Assembly: GCA_002748835.1 (NCBI GenBank)
Contig: PDTL01000022.1
Coordinates: forward strand, 1 to 64,000
From: Deltaproteobacteria bacterium
GTDB taxonomy: Bacteria; Desulfobacterota; Desulfobacteria; Desulfobacterales; GCA-2748835
DNA length: 64,000 nucleotides
Direction of reading: 5' to 3'
Below, piece after piece: positions 49,771 to 58,283 of this stretch. The position numbers and the translations under genes are program-made. Under the pieces are notes generated by a model. The model ran no database searches. It was given only the letters and a program-made list of their open reading frames with translations, and was not told the DNA's origin. The first letter of the stretch is position 1; each line of letters opens with the position of its first letter.

Positions 49771-50289
49771 ATGTCAGCGCTTGTGCCGGTGCTCAGTAAA
49801 ACGGATATTGAGCAAAAAATAATGGAGACGGCAAGTAAAATTTCAGCGGACTATAAAGGAAAAGAGCTGGTCCTTATTGGTGTGCTGAAAGGTGCCTTTA
49901 TTTTTCTTGCAGACCTGGTCAGATCTCTGGATATCCCGGCTGAAATTGATTTCGTGGGTGTGTCGAGCTATGGAAACGCTACTTCGTCATCTGGTTCGAT
50001 TCAAATTACCAAAGACCTGCAGAACGATTTGCAGGGAAAACACGTGCTCCTTGTTGAGGATATTGTTGACAGCGGATTGACATTGCAGCATCTGGTCGCC
50101 TATATGAGGTCTAAACGTGCTGCCAGTGTAAAAATATGTACCCTGATTGATAAAACCGAACGGCGTCAGGTGGATCTGACGGTCGATTATGCCTGTTTTG
50201 AGGTTTCGGAGGGTTTTCTCGTTGGGTACGGGCTTGATTATGCGGAAGCCCACCGGGGCCTCCCTGCGATATATCATCTCAAATTTTAA
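49771..50289 (+). CDS. hpt: Hypoxanthine phosphoribosyltransferase
   Basis: Purine salvage enzyme making IMP (and GMP) from hypoxanthine or guanine plus PRPP (172 aa). It has the PRPP motif HVLLVEDIVDSGLTL near residue 92, LIGVLKGAFIFLADLVR near residue 33, and the flexible loop SSYGNATSSSG. The C-terminal VGYGLDYAEAHRGLPAIYHL is typical. The ATG follows CAGGATAGATAGGGC. Together with xpt and the BMP importer it indicates active purine salvage. Confidence 0.95.
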   Translation: MSALVPVLSKTDIEQKIMETASKISADYKGKELVLIGVLKGAFIFLADLVRSLDIPAEIDFVGVSSYGNATSSSGSIQITKDLQNDLQGKHVLLVEDIVDSGLTLQHLVAYMRSKRAASVKICTLIDKTERRQVDLTVDYACFEVSEGFLVGYGLDYAEAHRGLPAIYHLKF

Positions 50290-50308
50290 TCATTCATGAG
50301 GGCGAACA

Positions 50309-53014
50309 ATGATCATTACCTGTCAGGAATGCCAAACCAGTTTCAGTCTGGATGATAGCCTAATTAAGCCGTCTGGCTCAAAAGTCAGGTGCTCGGTCTG
50401 TAAAAATATTTTTTTGGCGTACCCTGAACCGGAAACGCCTGCACATACCATTGATGCGTTCATTGTATCCGAGGAGAGTGCTGGAGAACGCTCTGTTGCC
50501 TGGCAGAAGGATGATGGGGCGGCAGGTATTCCAGGAGAGGAGCTGCTGCCGGGGATTGATTCGTTAGATGAAGAAGATCTGGGTTTTTCAGATGACGAAA
50601 TTCAAGCAATTGCCGAGGCGACATTTTATGGGGATGGGTATGGCTTCGGTGCTCTGGAGGGTGCATTTCCGGAAACCGCCAGCGATTCCTTTTCCGGAGA
50701 TGCAGCGGATTTACCCTTTGAATCTGAAACGCTCTCTTTTGATGACAGGCAGATGGATGACCGTGCCGCAGATGAAACCCCGTTAAAAGATGACGATGGA
50801 GTGGTTGAAATTCAGATCGAAGATGTAGAGGCCCTACCCGATGCGTCACCGTCGCCGGTAGAGCCTCAGTCACCGATGGCAGGGGATGACGATTTCGATT
50901 TTTCGGATTTGGAAGCACTGCTGGACAGGGATGATGATGGGGCAGGTGTCCCCTCGACCGTGGTCACTACCGGATTTGACGAATCAGACGCGGCGGTCTT
51001 GGCTGATGCGGGTTCAGCGGCAGATGAGGCGGGTGATTACAGTCTGGATGCCCTTGAATTCGAATCAGATGACGCTCTGGCTGTAGATGACGCGAGTGGC
51101 GTTACTTTTTCTGATCTGGAATCGGTGCGGGAAGGGGACCCCAAAGCGGATACACCTGAGGCGGATGCGTTGCTTGAGATTTCAGATGTTGAGCTTCCAG
51201 GTGAAGCCGATTCCGGACAGGTGGATGCCGATGACCTCGACTTTTCGGAGATAGAATCAATGCTTGAGGCAGAGGGGGTTTCTGTTGAGCCAAAAACAGA
51301 CGATTCTCATCTCTTTGATCTCACGGCGGCACTTGAAACAGATGGCGATTTGGCTGGTGTTGCGGAAGTGCCAGTGGATGACTTGGTATCGGTAGAAGAC
51401 GATGATCTGGATTTTTCGGATCTGGAGGCGGCGCTTGAAGCGGATGACGACTTGGTTGGTGTTGCGAAAGCGCCGGTGGATGATTTGGTATCGGTAGAAG
51501 ACGATGATCTGGATTTTTCGGATCTGGAGGCGGCGCTTGAAGCGGATGACGACTTGGTTGGTGTTGCGGAAGCGTCGGCGGATGACGTGGTCCCGGTAGA
51601 AGACGATGATCTGGATTTTTCGGACCTGGAGGCGGCACTTGAAGCGGATGATGATGTCTCGGCCGGTGGTGGTCCAGAAGATGCGCTTGATCTTTCAGAT
51701 TTGGAATCCTTCTTGGATGCCGATGATGATGCGCCGGACATTGATCTGGATGAGGACATTGATTTCTCTCTCGACCTTGACGGTGATGAGGCATCCGTGG
51801 ACGCGGAGTTAGATGCGGGTATTGATGATCTCCTTGATTTCTCCGACCTCGAAGCGGAGCTGGATGCAGTGAGAGATGCCGATAGCGAGGGGGATACGAC
51901 GGATGATGATCTAGACTTCTCACTTGATCTTGACGATGATGATATGTCTGTGTCAGATGATGATTTCCTGGATTTTTCCGATCTTGAAGATCTGCTTGAA
52001 GCAGATGACGGTGAGAAGGTTGCGGAGACCGATAAAGGCGATACTGATATGGAACTTGATTTATCGCTGGATGATTCGGTCACGGAAACCATCGATCTTG
52101 AAGCCCTGGAAGCTCAGGCAGCCGCTCAGTCGGGTGACAACCGGGTGAATGATGCAGAGGACGACCTGGACTTTTCTGATTTAGAAGCCATGCTGGATGA
52201 AGCTGGTGTCAGTCAATTCGAGGCTGACGTCCAGGAGGCGGATGACGAAGTCACCGTTGATATTGATGCGGACATGGAGAGTGAAGAGACACAGCTGGTA
52301 GACGAAGCAGAGATGGAGGCGGCATTTGCGGCCGGTGCGGCGTTCGGTGCGGGGGGGGACCCTGAGGTGACAATGGATGCGGATATCTCGGAACCGATTC
52401 CTGTTGAAGCACCGGTAAAAAAGAAAACAGTCCGATCAGTTCGTCGGAAAAAGTCCAAGCTGCTCATGGTGCTGATTGTTCCTTTTCTGCTGCTTGGCGG
52501 TGTGGTTGGTGGCCTGTGGTATGCGGTTACCCAGCTGGGGATTGAGATACCGGTTGTCAGCGATTATCTGGCCCCAAAACCGAAGGATCCTGTCGGTGCC
52601 CTGCATATTAAGATTCTGGATGCTGCGGATGGTCAGGGGATCAAGAGTCGGTTTGTTGAAAACAATCGTGCCGGTACCCTGCTGGTGATCGAAGGAAAGG
52701 TTCGAAACGATTATTCGGCTCCCCGTAGTTTTCTGCGGTTGCGTGGAAAGCTGATGGATAAGAACGGCGGGATTGCAAAAGCACAGACGGTGTATGCGGG
52801 GAATACCATCTCCCAGATTGATCTGGCGCAGCTGTCAAAGATGGAGCTGGATAAAAAGTTGAAGAATCGCTTCGGTGACAAGCGGGCAAATGTGAATGTG
52901 AAACGGCGGGACGTGCTTCCATTTGTAATTGTTTTTGACAAACTCCCCGAAGGTATGGATAATTATGAGTTGAATATCGAAGTCGCCGGGTCCATGGCAG
53001 CTGCAGAAAAATAG
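50309..53014 (+). CDS. Acidic zinc-ribbon membrane protein with DFSDLE repeats (MJ0042/DUF3426)
   Basis: A 901-residue protein. The N-terminal MJ0042-type zinc ribbon has Cys5, Cys8, Cys28 and Cys31 (CQEC...CSVC). Residues about 55-690 are extremely acidic and low-complexity, with at least nine copies of a short motif like DLDFSDLEAAL, three inside perfect 34-residue tandem repeats. Then come a basic patch (KKKTVRSVRRKKSK), one membrane helix (about 718-738, MVLIVPFLLLGGVVGGLWYA) and a DUF3426-like extracytoplasmic domain. The acidic region is therefore cytoplasmic. Function unknown; such proteins are common in Desulfobacterota and Proteobacteria. It lies 19 bases after hpt. Confidence 0.85.
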   Translation: MIITCQECQTSFSLDDSLIKPSGSKVRCSVCKNIFLAYPEPETPAHTIDAFIVSEESAGERSVAWQKDDGAAGIPGEELLPGIDSLDEEDLGFSDDEIQAIAEATFYGDGYGFGALEGAFPETASDSFSGDAADLPFESETLSFDDRQMDDRAADETPLKDDDGVVEIQIEDVEALPDASPSPVEPQSPMAGDDDFDFSDLEALLDRDDDGAGVPSTVVTTGFDESDAAVLADAGSAADEAGDYSLDALEFESDDALAVDDASGVTFSDLESVREGDPKADTPEADALLEISDVELPGEADSGQVDADDLDFSEIESMLEAEGVSVEPKTDDSHLFDLTAALETDGDLAGVAEVPVDDLVSVEDDDLDFSDLEAALEADDDLVGVAKAPVDDLVSVEDDDLDFSDLEAALEADDDLVGVAEASADDVVPVEDDDLDFSDLEAALEADDDVSAGGGPEDALDLSDLESFLDADDDAPDIDLDEDIDFSLDLDGDEASVDAELDAGIDDLLDFSDLEAELDAVRDADSEGDTTDDDLDFSLDLDDDDMSVSDDDFLDFSDLEDLLEADDGEKVAETDKGDTDMELDLSLDDSVTETIDLEALEAQAAAQSGDNRVNDAEDDLDFSDLEAMLDEAGVSQFEADVQEADDEVTVDIDADMESEETQLVDEAEMEAAFAAGAAFGAGGDPEVTMDADISEPIPVEAPVKKKTVRSVRRKKSKLLMVLIVPFLLLGGVVGGLWYAVTQLGIEIPVVSDYLAPKPKDPVGALHIKILDAADGQGIKSRFVENNRAGTLLVIEGKVRNDYSAPRSFLRLRGKLMDKNGGIAKAQTVYAGNTISQIDLAQLSKMELDKKLKNRFGDKRANVNVKRRDVLPFVIVFDKLPEGMDNYELNIEVAGSMAAAEK
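51350..51655 (+). repeat. Three tandem 102-bp units in the acidic protein
   Basis: Three in-frame copies of a 102-base (34-codon) unit occupy 51350-51451, 51452-51553 and 51554-51655. Units differ at few positions (for example AKAPVDDLVS versus AEASADDVVP) while the VEDDDLDFSDLEAALEADDD part is identical, so the duplication is recent and copy number may vary between strains. Confidence 0.9.
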
Positions 53015-53108
53015 CGCATTATTTTTTTACTTGACCCGCTGTATGGGGCTTGCTATAAAGCGTCTCTGTCTGGCGGGTTTCTTATGTCAACTCAGTCAGG
53101 TCACATCA

Positions 53109-53185
53109 GGCGATGTAGCTCAGCTGGTTAGAGCATGCGGTTCATATCCGCAGTGTCCGGGGTTCGAGTCCCTGCATCGCTACCA
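53109..53185 (+). tRNA. tRNA-Met (CAU), elongator type
   Basis: A 77-base cloverleaf with encoded CCA. Acceptor GGCGATG pairs with CATCGCT (a G1-U72 wobble at the end), D arm GCTC/GAGC, anticodon arm TGCGG/CCGCA with loop TTCATAT, T arm CGGGG/CCCTG with loop TTCGAGT. The anticodon CAU could be Met or lysidine-modified Ile. The GGCG...GCTACCA ends and GGTTCATA region closely resemble elongator tRNA-Met as in Bacillus. The initiator type is excluded because it has a C1-A72 mismatch. Confidence 0.95.
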
Positions 53186-53195
53186 GACTAGAATC

Positions 53196-53230
53196 AAGCC
53201 CATTGGCGCGTCTGCTGATGGGCTTTTTTT
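53196..53230 (+). terminator. Terminator after tRNA-Met
   Basis: AAGCCCAT (53196-53203) pairs with ATGGGCTT (53218-53225) and runs into seven T residues. Confidence 0.85.
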
Positions 53231-53353
53231 ATTGGTTTGGAAGCGGTCCTGTGCGCTTGGCTATGCTGTACAGGATCGAATCTCCTTGAACTGCGCCAAA
53301 CAGTTTGATAAAATTATTAATTTACAAGTAGGATTGCTGTCCTGGAGGAGCGT

Positions 53354-53755
53354 ATGCTGGCGGGCTTTGAAAAAAGGGTCGAAGAAAAAATCCGGCAGGC
53401 ACAGAAAGACGGCGTGTTCGATCAGTTGGAGGGGCGAGGAAAACCCCTGCCGCCAGACGAACTGGACGGTGTGGCAGGCGACTTGCGGATGGCGTACCGA
53501 ATATTGAAGAACGCCGGCATGGTGCCGCCGGAAATTGAGGCGCGAAAAGAGATTCGAAACATGGCGGCGCTGCTCAATCGTGAAACGGATGTAGCAAGCC
53601 GGTATCGCATCACCAAGCGCCTCAATTACCTAATCTGGAAAATGAATGTCACATCCCCGGAATCGGTTATGGGCCTGGAAATACCGGAACAGTATGAAAC
53701 CGGGCTTCTGGAACGAATGGACCGTGCGTCAGCATCTGACGATGTATCGTCGTAA
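53354..53755 (+). CDS. DUF1992 (DnaJ-homologue C28-like) protein
   Basis: Small cytoplasmic protein (133 aa) whose N-terminal half matches the DUF1992 domain found in eukaryotic DNAJC28 and bacterial YhdN-like proteins: FEKRVEEKIRQAQKDGVFDQ and GRGKPLPPDELD. There is no J-domain here, so any chaperone link is by family name only. ATG 53354 follows TGGAGGAGCGT. It is followed by a small SHOCT protein gene and ddl. Confidence 0.82.
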   Translation: MLAGFEKRVEEKIRQAQKDGVFDQLEGRGKPLPPDELDGVAGDLRMAYRILKNAGMVPPEIEARKEIRNMAALLNRETDVASRYRITKRLNYLIWKMNVTSPESVMGLEIPEQYETGLLERMDRASASDDVSS

Positions 53756-53787
53756 GGGGATACGCCTCCTCGTTTTTTAAGGAAATT

Positions 53788-54300
53788 ATGGCCGTGATAA
53801 ACAAAAAGGATCGTCGTGGCGAGGGCGCCATGAAAAGTGTGTTCATGGCGTTTTTTATCCTGCTGTTTCATGTGCTGCTTCTCGTAGGAATCGGGCTGCT
53901 TGTCCTGTTTTTCCGTGGGGTGATCCAGTATATGGTCTGGATTTTTCTGATCGGTGCCGGGTGTATCATTGCCAGTGCATGGTATTTTCTGAAACGCATG
54001 AAGGATGAAGGAAAGAGCCTCAAAGAGATGCTGGCACTTCCCGAATTCTCGGGAACCTCTGTGGAGGTGAATATTCTGGGCGGTTTGGCATCGGTCCGTA
54101 TCAACCGGGACGCGGAAGCGGGTTTACCCCAGGTTGAGGGACCGGGAGGTGAACCGGTGATTCAGCTGGAGGATCCTGCCACCCTGCGGATCCGGAATTT
54201 GACGGAATTGGCACGGCTGAGAGAGCGTGACGTGATTACAGAGGAAGAATTTCAGCGGGCAAAATCCGACCTGCTCGGGTCAGGGGGACAGGCGCTATGA
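53788..54300 (+). CDS. Membrane protein with C-terminal SHOCT domain
   Basis: A 170-residue protein. Two membrane helices (about residues 18-44 and 47-68, FFILLFHVLLLVGIGLLVLF and MVWIFLIGAGCIIASAWYF) are followed by a cytoplasmic region and a short SHOCT-like helix pair at the end (LTELARLRERDVITEEEFQ). SHOCT domains are thought to mediate oligomerisation. Start ATG 53788 follows TTAAGGAAATT. The last four bases overlap the ddl start. Function unknown. Confidence 0.75.
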   Translation: MAVINKKDRRGEGAMKSVFMAFFILLFHVLLLVGIGLLVLFFRGVIQYMVWIFLIGAGCIIASAWYFLKRMKDEGKSLKEMLALPEFSGTSVEVNILGGLASVRINRDAEAGLPQVEGPGGEPVIQLEDPATLRIRNLTELARLRERDVITEEEFQRAKSDLLGSGGQAL

Positions 54301-55259
54301 TGAACGGGGACCGGCTGCGTTTGGCACTGATTTACGGTGGTGATTCCTCGGAGCGGGATGTGTCGATTTCCGGCGGAGAATCCATTCGGGAAGCCCTGGA
54401 TCCGGAAAAATATGAGGTGACCTGTTATGATCCAGCGCAGGATTTGAAACGCCTGGTGGCAGATGCGGGCAGGATTGACTTCTGTTTTTTGAACCTCCAT
54501 GGGACCAACGGCGAAGATGGACGCATGCAAGGATTTCTGGATCTGCTCGGTCTGCCCTATCAAGGATCGGGTGTGCTGGGCAGTGCCCTGGCGATGGACA
54601 AGCTCTCGGCCAAACAGTGTTACCGGCAGGCCGGCCTTCCGGTGGCACCGGATCGTGTGCTGCGCCGGGCCGATACGGCGGTTGATCTCGCCGGTATCAC
54701 GGAGACGCTGGGCTGGCCCATTGTTGTCAAACCGGCCCGGGGTGGGTCCAGCCTGGGCATGGGGATGGCAACGGATAGAGCTTCCCTTGAGGCTGCCATT
54801 GCCAATGGATTCAAGTATGATGCGACGCTGCTTCTGGAGGCCTGTGTCCAGGGAATCGAGCTGACCTGCGGGGTGCTGGGCAATCAAGAGCTTGAGGCGT
54901 TGCCGGTGATTGAAATTGCTCCTGGAGATGCGTTTGCCTTTTTTGACTATACGGCAAAATATACCCCGGGCGCTACCCGGGAAATTTGCCCGGCACGAAT
55001 TCCGGATGATGTGGCAGCTGCTGTCAAGACATATGCGATACGGGCGCATCAGTGTCTGTGTTGTGAAGGATACAGCCGAACAGATATGATGCTGCAAGGA
55101 GACACGCTCTTTCTGCTTGAAACCAATACGTTGCCCGGCATGACTCCGAACAGTTTGCTGCCCCTTGCGGCACGGACTGCGGGGCTATCGTTTTCCGCAC
55201 TGCTGGACCGGCTTGTGGCGTTGGGGCTGTCGAATCATTCAGAAAAAAGAAAGGGGTGA
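54297..55259 (+). CDS. ddl: D-alanine--D-alanine ligase
   Basis: ATP-grasp enzyme making the D-Ala-D-Ala dipeptide for peptidoglycan (320 aa). GGDSSERDVSISGGESI near residue 14 and the LNLHGTNGEDGRMQGFLDLL segment near residue 65 are diagnostic, along with VVKPARGGSSLGMGMA near residue 143 and LETNTLPGMTPNSLLPLAAR near residue 274. Starts ATG 54297 within the previous gene's stop (ATGATGA). It has the usual length and is probably cotranscribed with the SHOCT gene; the fused purD-purE gene follows. Confidence 0.94.
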   Translation: MMNGDRLRLALIYGGDSSERDVSISGGESIREALDPEKYEVTCYDPAQDLKRLVADAGRIDFCFLNLHGTNGEDGRMQGFLDLLGLPYQGSGVLGSALAMDKLSAKQCYRQAGLPVAPDRVLRRADTAVDLAGITETLGWPIVVKPARGGSSLGMGMATDRASLEAAIANGFKYDATLLLEACVQGIELTCGVLGNQELEALPVIEIAPGDAFAFFDYTAKYTPGATREICPARIPDDVAAAVKTYAIRAHQCLCCEGYSRTDMMLQGDTLFLLETNTLPGMTPNSLLPLAARTAGLSFSALLDRLVALGLSNHSEKRKG

Positions 55260-55269
55260 AGAAGACCTC

Positions 55270-57045
55270 ATGAAAGTGTTGATTGTGGGCGGCGGCGGCC
55301 GCGAGCATGCATTGGCCTGGAAAATTTCAAAGAGCCCCCGTGTGACCCGCCTGTATTGCGCACCGGGAAATGCCGGTATTGCGGAGGTGGCGGAATGTAT
55401 CGATTTGAACCCGGAAGATGTGGACGCGGTACTTTCCTTTGCCCGGAAAGAGATGATCGACCTCACGGTGGTGGGGCCGGAAGCCCCGCTGGCAGCCGGC
55501 ATCGTGGACCAATTCGAAGAAGAAGGGCTTCGCGTGTTCGGCGTATCCCGGCTGGCTGCGGAACTCGAAGCATCCAAGTCATTTGCAAAACAGCTGATGA
55601 AAAAATACGGCATTCCCACAGCTGATGGTGCGCCGTTTACGGCCCTTGAACCGGCACTTACCTATATCCGTCAGATGGGTGATCGTCGTCTGGTTGTCAA
55701 GGCAGACGGTCTGGCCGCCGGAAAAGGCGTGGTGGTCTGTGATACGATGGAACAGGCCGAAGACGCGGTCCGCCAGGTACTGGATGCCAAAGTATTTGGC
55801 ACAGCCGGTGAAACGGTCCTGATCGAAGAACGTCTGGAGGGGGAAGAAGCCTCTTTTCTGGCCATCACCGATGGCGAGACCGTATTACCCCTTCCCACGT
55901 CACAGGATCACAAACGGGTGTATGACCGGGACCGGGGCCCGAACACCGGTGGTATGGGCGCGTATTCTCCGGCGCCGGTCGTTGACCGGTTTCTTCATGA
56001 CAAAGTCATGAATGAGATCATGATTCCCACGGTCCGTGCCATGAAAGCAGAGGGGCGTCTGTTCAAGGGGATCCTGTATGCAGGTCTCATGATCGACCGG
56101 GATCAGGTCAACGTGCTGGAGTTCAATGTCCGGTTCGGCGATCCGGAAGCCCAGCCCCTGCTCATGCGCGTGAAAAACGACTGGGTGGATGTGATGGAGG
56201 CGGCGATAGACGGTAACCTGAAACAGGTTCGACTGGATATCGATTCCCGGGCTGCTGTCTGTGTGGTCATGGCCGCTGGCGGCTATCCAGGATCCTACGG
56301 CAAGGGGAGCCCCATCTCCGGTCTTTTTGCGGCTTCCGGAATGCCGGATGTGCAGGTGTTTCATGCGGGCACAACGAAGCATGACGCCGAGATTGTGCCA
56401 TCCGGCGGCCGTGTACTTGGGGTGACAGCCCTGGGCGATACCATTGAAGCAGGGATTGAAAAAGCGTATGCTGCTGTGAAAAAAATATCCTGGGACAGCG
56501 TTCATTATCGCACCGATATCGGGCAGAAGGCCCTGGTTCGGCTGAACCGCATCCCCCGCGTAGGAATTGTCATGGGCAGTGATTCAGACCTGCCGGTGAT
56601 GCTGAATGCCGTGGCCATGCTGAAAAAATTCGATATCCCCTATGAAATGACCGTCGCCTCTGCCCATCGGACACCGGAAAAGGCGGCTGCGTTTGCCGGT
56701 ACAGCCATGGATCGCGGTATTCAGGTGATCATTGCCGGTGCCGGACAGGCCGCACATTTGGCCGGCGCTATGGCCGCGGCCACGACCTTGCCGATTATCG
56801 GTGTTCCCATTTACGCGTCCGCGCTTCAGGGGCTGGATGCCCTGCTCTCTACGGTACAGATGCCCCCGGGTGTACCCGTTGCCACGGTTGCCATTGGTAA
56901 ACCCGGTGCCACCAATGCGGGCGTCCTGGCAGCCCAGATTATTGCCATCGCAGATCCGGAGGTGGCTGAGCGGCTCAAGGTGTATAAAGCGGATATGGAA
57001 AAATCCGTTCAGGCCAAGGCGATGAAAGTTGAACGCTGCGGGTGA
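55270..57045 (+). CDS. Fused PurD-PurE (GAR synthetase / N5-CAIR mutase)
   Basis: One continuous 591-residue frame joins two purine-synthesis enzymes. Residues about 1-422 are PurD: MKVLIVGGGGREHALAWK, the ATP-grasp core LVVKADGLAAGKGVVVCDTM and DRDRGPNTGGMGAYSP, ending near YRTDIGQKAL. After a linker of under ten residues, residues about 431-591 are PurE: VGIVMGSDSDLPVM, SAHRTPEKAAAFA and AGAGQAAHLAGAMAAATTLP. Both active-site sets look intact. ATG 55270 follows AAAAGAAAGGGGTGAAGAAG; the upstream in-frame start is inside ddl. PurD and PurE are non-consecutive pathway steps and usually separate genes. Confidence 0.95.
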   Translation: MKVLIVGGGGREHALAWKISKSPRVTRLYCAPGNAGIAEVAECIDLNPEDVDAVLSFARKEMIDLTVVGPEAPLAAGIVDQFEEEGLRVFGVSRLAAELEASKSFAKQLMKKYGIPTADGAPFTALEPALTYIRQMGDRRLVVKADGLAAGKGVVVCDTMEQAEDAVRQVLDAKVFGTAGETVLIEERLEGEEASFLAITDGETVLPLPTSQDHKRVYDRDRGPNTGGMGAYSPAPVVDRFLHDKVMNEIMIPTVRAMKAEGRLFKGILYAGLMIDRDQVNVLEFNVRFGDPEAQPLLMRVKNDWVDVMEAAIDGNLKQVRLDIDSRAAVCVVMAAGGYPGSYGKGSPISGLFAASGMPDVQVFHAGTTKHDAEIVPSGGRVLGVTALGDTIEAGIEKAYAAVKKISWDSVHYRTDIGQKALVRLNRIPRVGIVMGSDSDLPVMLNAVAMLKKFDIPYEMTVASAHRTPEKAAAFAGTAMDRGIQVIIAGAGQAAHLAGAMAAATTLPIIGVPIYASALQGLDALLSTVQMPPGVPVATVAIGKPGATNAGVLAAQIIAIADPEVAERLKVYKADMEKSVQAKAMKVERCG

Positions 57046-57674
57046 TGACAGGGGGCACGCGGTCTGAATTATCGGTACAACAGATCCTGGAGGCCGCAGA
57101 TGTCATCCGCGCTGGCGGCATAGTTATTGTACCCACCGGGGCCTTGTACGGGCTGGCTGCCGACCCGTTCAGCGATACGGCAGTGGACCGGATTTTCGCG
57201 GTGAAAGGGCGTTCAAAGAACCATCCCCTGCTGTTGTTGATTCCGGACGGGTCGTATGCGGCTGCCCTTGCACCGGATCTGCCGGCATACGCGCGGGCGC
57301 TGATGAAGGCGTTCTGGCCGGGCCGGTTGACCCTAGTGGTGAAAACCGCCATGCAATTTGCGGCTGGGGTGGCTGCTTCGGAAGGGCATGTGGGTATTCG
57401 TCTTCCCGCCCATCCCTGTACCCGTGCCTTGGTAAGGACATTGGGATTTCCGGTCACCGGAACCAGTGCGAATTTGACTGGACAGGCGGGCGCTGGTGTG
57501 GTTGCAGATATTCCCCGGTCTGTTCGCGATCAGTCATCCATGATTCTGGATGCCGGCCCGCTGCCCGGCCGTCTGGCTTCAACCGTGGTCGATGTTACCG
57601 GGGACGCTCCGAGAATCCTGCGCGAGGGGCGGGTTTCCAGTGAAGCAATCCGGCGGTTGTTTGAATCCGGGTAA
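57042..57674 (+). CDS. YrdC/TsaC-type threonylcarbamoyl-AMP synthase
   Basis: Makes the threonylcarbamoyl-AMP used for t6A37 modification of ANN-decoding tRNAs (210 aa). The YrdC domain shows GGIVIVPTGALYGLAADPFS near residue 28, KGRSKNHPLLLLIPD near residue 58 and PVTGTSANLTGQAG near residue 143. The length matches TsaC rather than the longer Sua5. GTG 57042 overlaps the purD-purE stop by four bases; ATG 57045 is an alternative. Confidence 0.9.
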   Translation: MMTGGTRSELSVQQILEAADVIRAGGIVIVPTGALYGLAADPFSDTAVDRIFAVKGRSKNHPLLLLIPDGSYAAALAPDLPAYARALMKAFWPGRLTLVVKTAMQFAAGVAASEGHVGIRLPAHPCTRALVRTLGFPVTGTSANLTGQAGAGVVADIPRSVRDQSSMILDAGPLPGRLASTVVDVTGDAPRILREGRVSSEAIRRLFESG

Positions 57675-57742
57675 ATGAGGTGTACTCCCGCGATCTTTCC
57701 CATTGACAAAAAATCCCTGCTTTTTTATAAAGAAAAACCAAT

Positions 57743-57829
57743 GCCGGAGTGGTGAAATTGGTAAACGCAGTGGACTCAAAATCCACCGGGGGCAACCCCT
57801 TGTCGGTTCGATTCCGACCTCCGGTACCA
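57743..57829 (+). tRNA. tRNA-Leu (CAA)
   Basis: An 87-base cloverleaf with a long variable arm and encoded CCA. Acceptor GCCGGAG pairs with CTCCGGT (G1-U72 wobble), the anticodon loop CTCAAAA within GTGGA/TCCAC gives anticodon CAA, the variable stem is GGGG...CCCC and the T loop TTCGATT. It decodes UUG. Confidence 0.96.
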
Positions 57830-57839
57830 GTGTGATCAA

Positions 57840-57874
57840 AAGCCTTTGCACGTTTACGTGTGGAGGCTTTTTTT
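57840..57874 (+). terminator. Terminator after tRNA-Leu
   Basis: AAGCCTTTGCACG (57840-57852) pairs with CGTGTGGAGGCTT (57857-57869), including wobble pairs, and is followed by a T run. Confidence 0.8.
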
Positions 57875-58283
57875 ATTCGTTTGTACGGAAATGGTTTCGT
57901 CTCAAAACATTGAAACACATGTTTAAACAGGATTTCTCCTCACCCCCTATTTTAAAGTAAAACAATAATGTATACAAAGATATCTTGCTTATCCTTTTAG
58001 AGCTTGTTATCTAAAATAATTAATTAATAACTAAGTTTTATCAATTAATTATGTGTTTATATGGATAATATCAATTCGTGCTATTGTATATTTTATTGCA
58101 TTGTATTATAAACAAAACCCAGACACATTATTTAAATCACGTGTGATGACGTTTCATATCAATCAGGTAAACACGTGTTGAGGTATTCAATGGGAAATAT
58201 CCGTGATAAGAATAATAAAGGGGTTATACTCGTATTGTTTTTTGTTTGAGCAACGGGAAATCAAAGGGGAGGGTAGGCGTATC
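57875..58283 (+). promoter_or_regulatory. AT-rich upstream region of the FadL-type gene
   Basis: About 400 bases without a supported gene and strikingly AT-rich, with runs such as AATAATTAATTAATAAC near 58015. Two CACGTG palindromes lie at 58138-58143 and 58172-58177, 34 bases start to start. The second is extended to the perfect AACACGTGTT. They could be regulator sites. No clear -35/-10 pair can be singled out. Confidence 0.45.
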
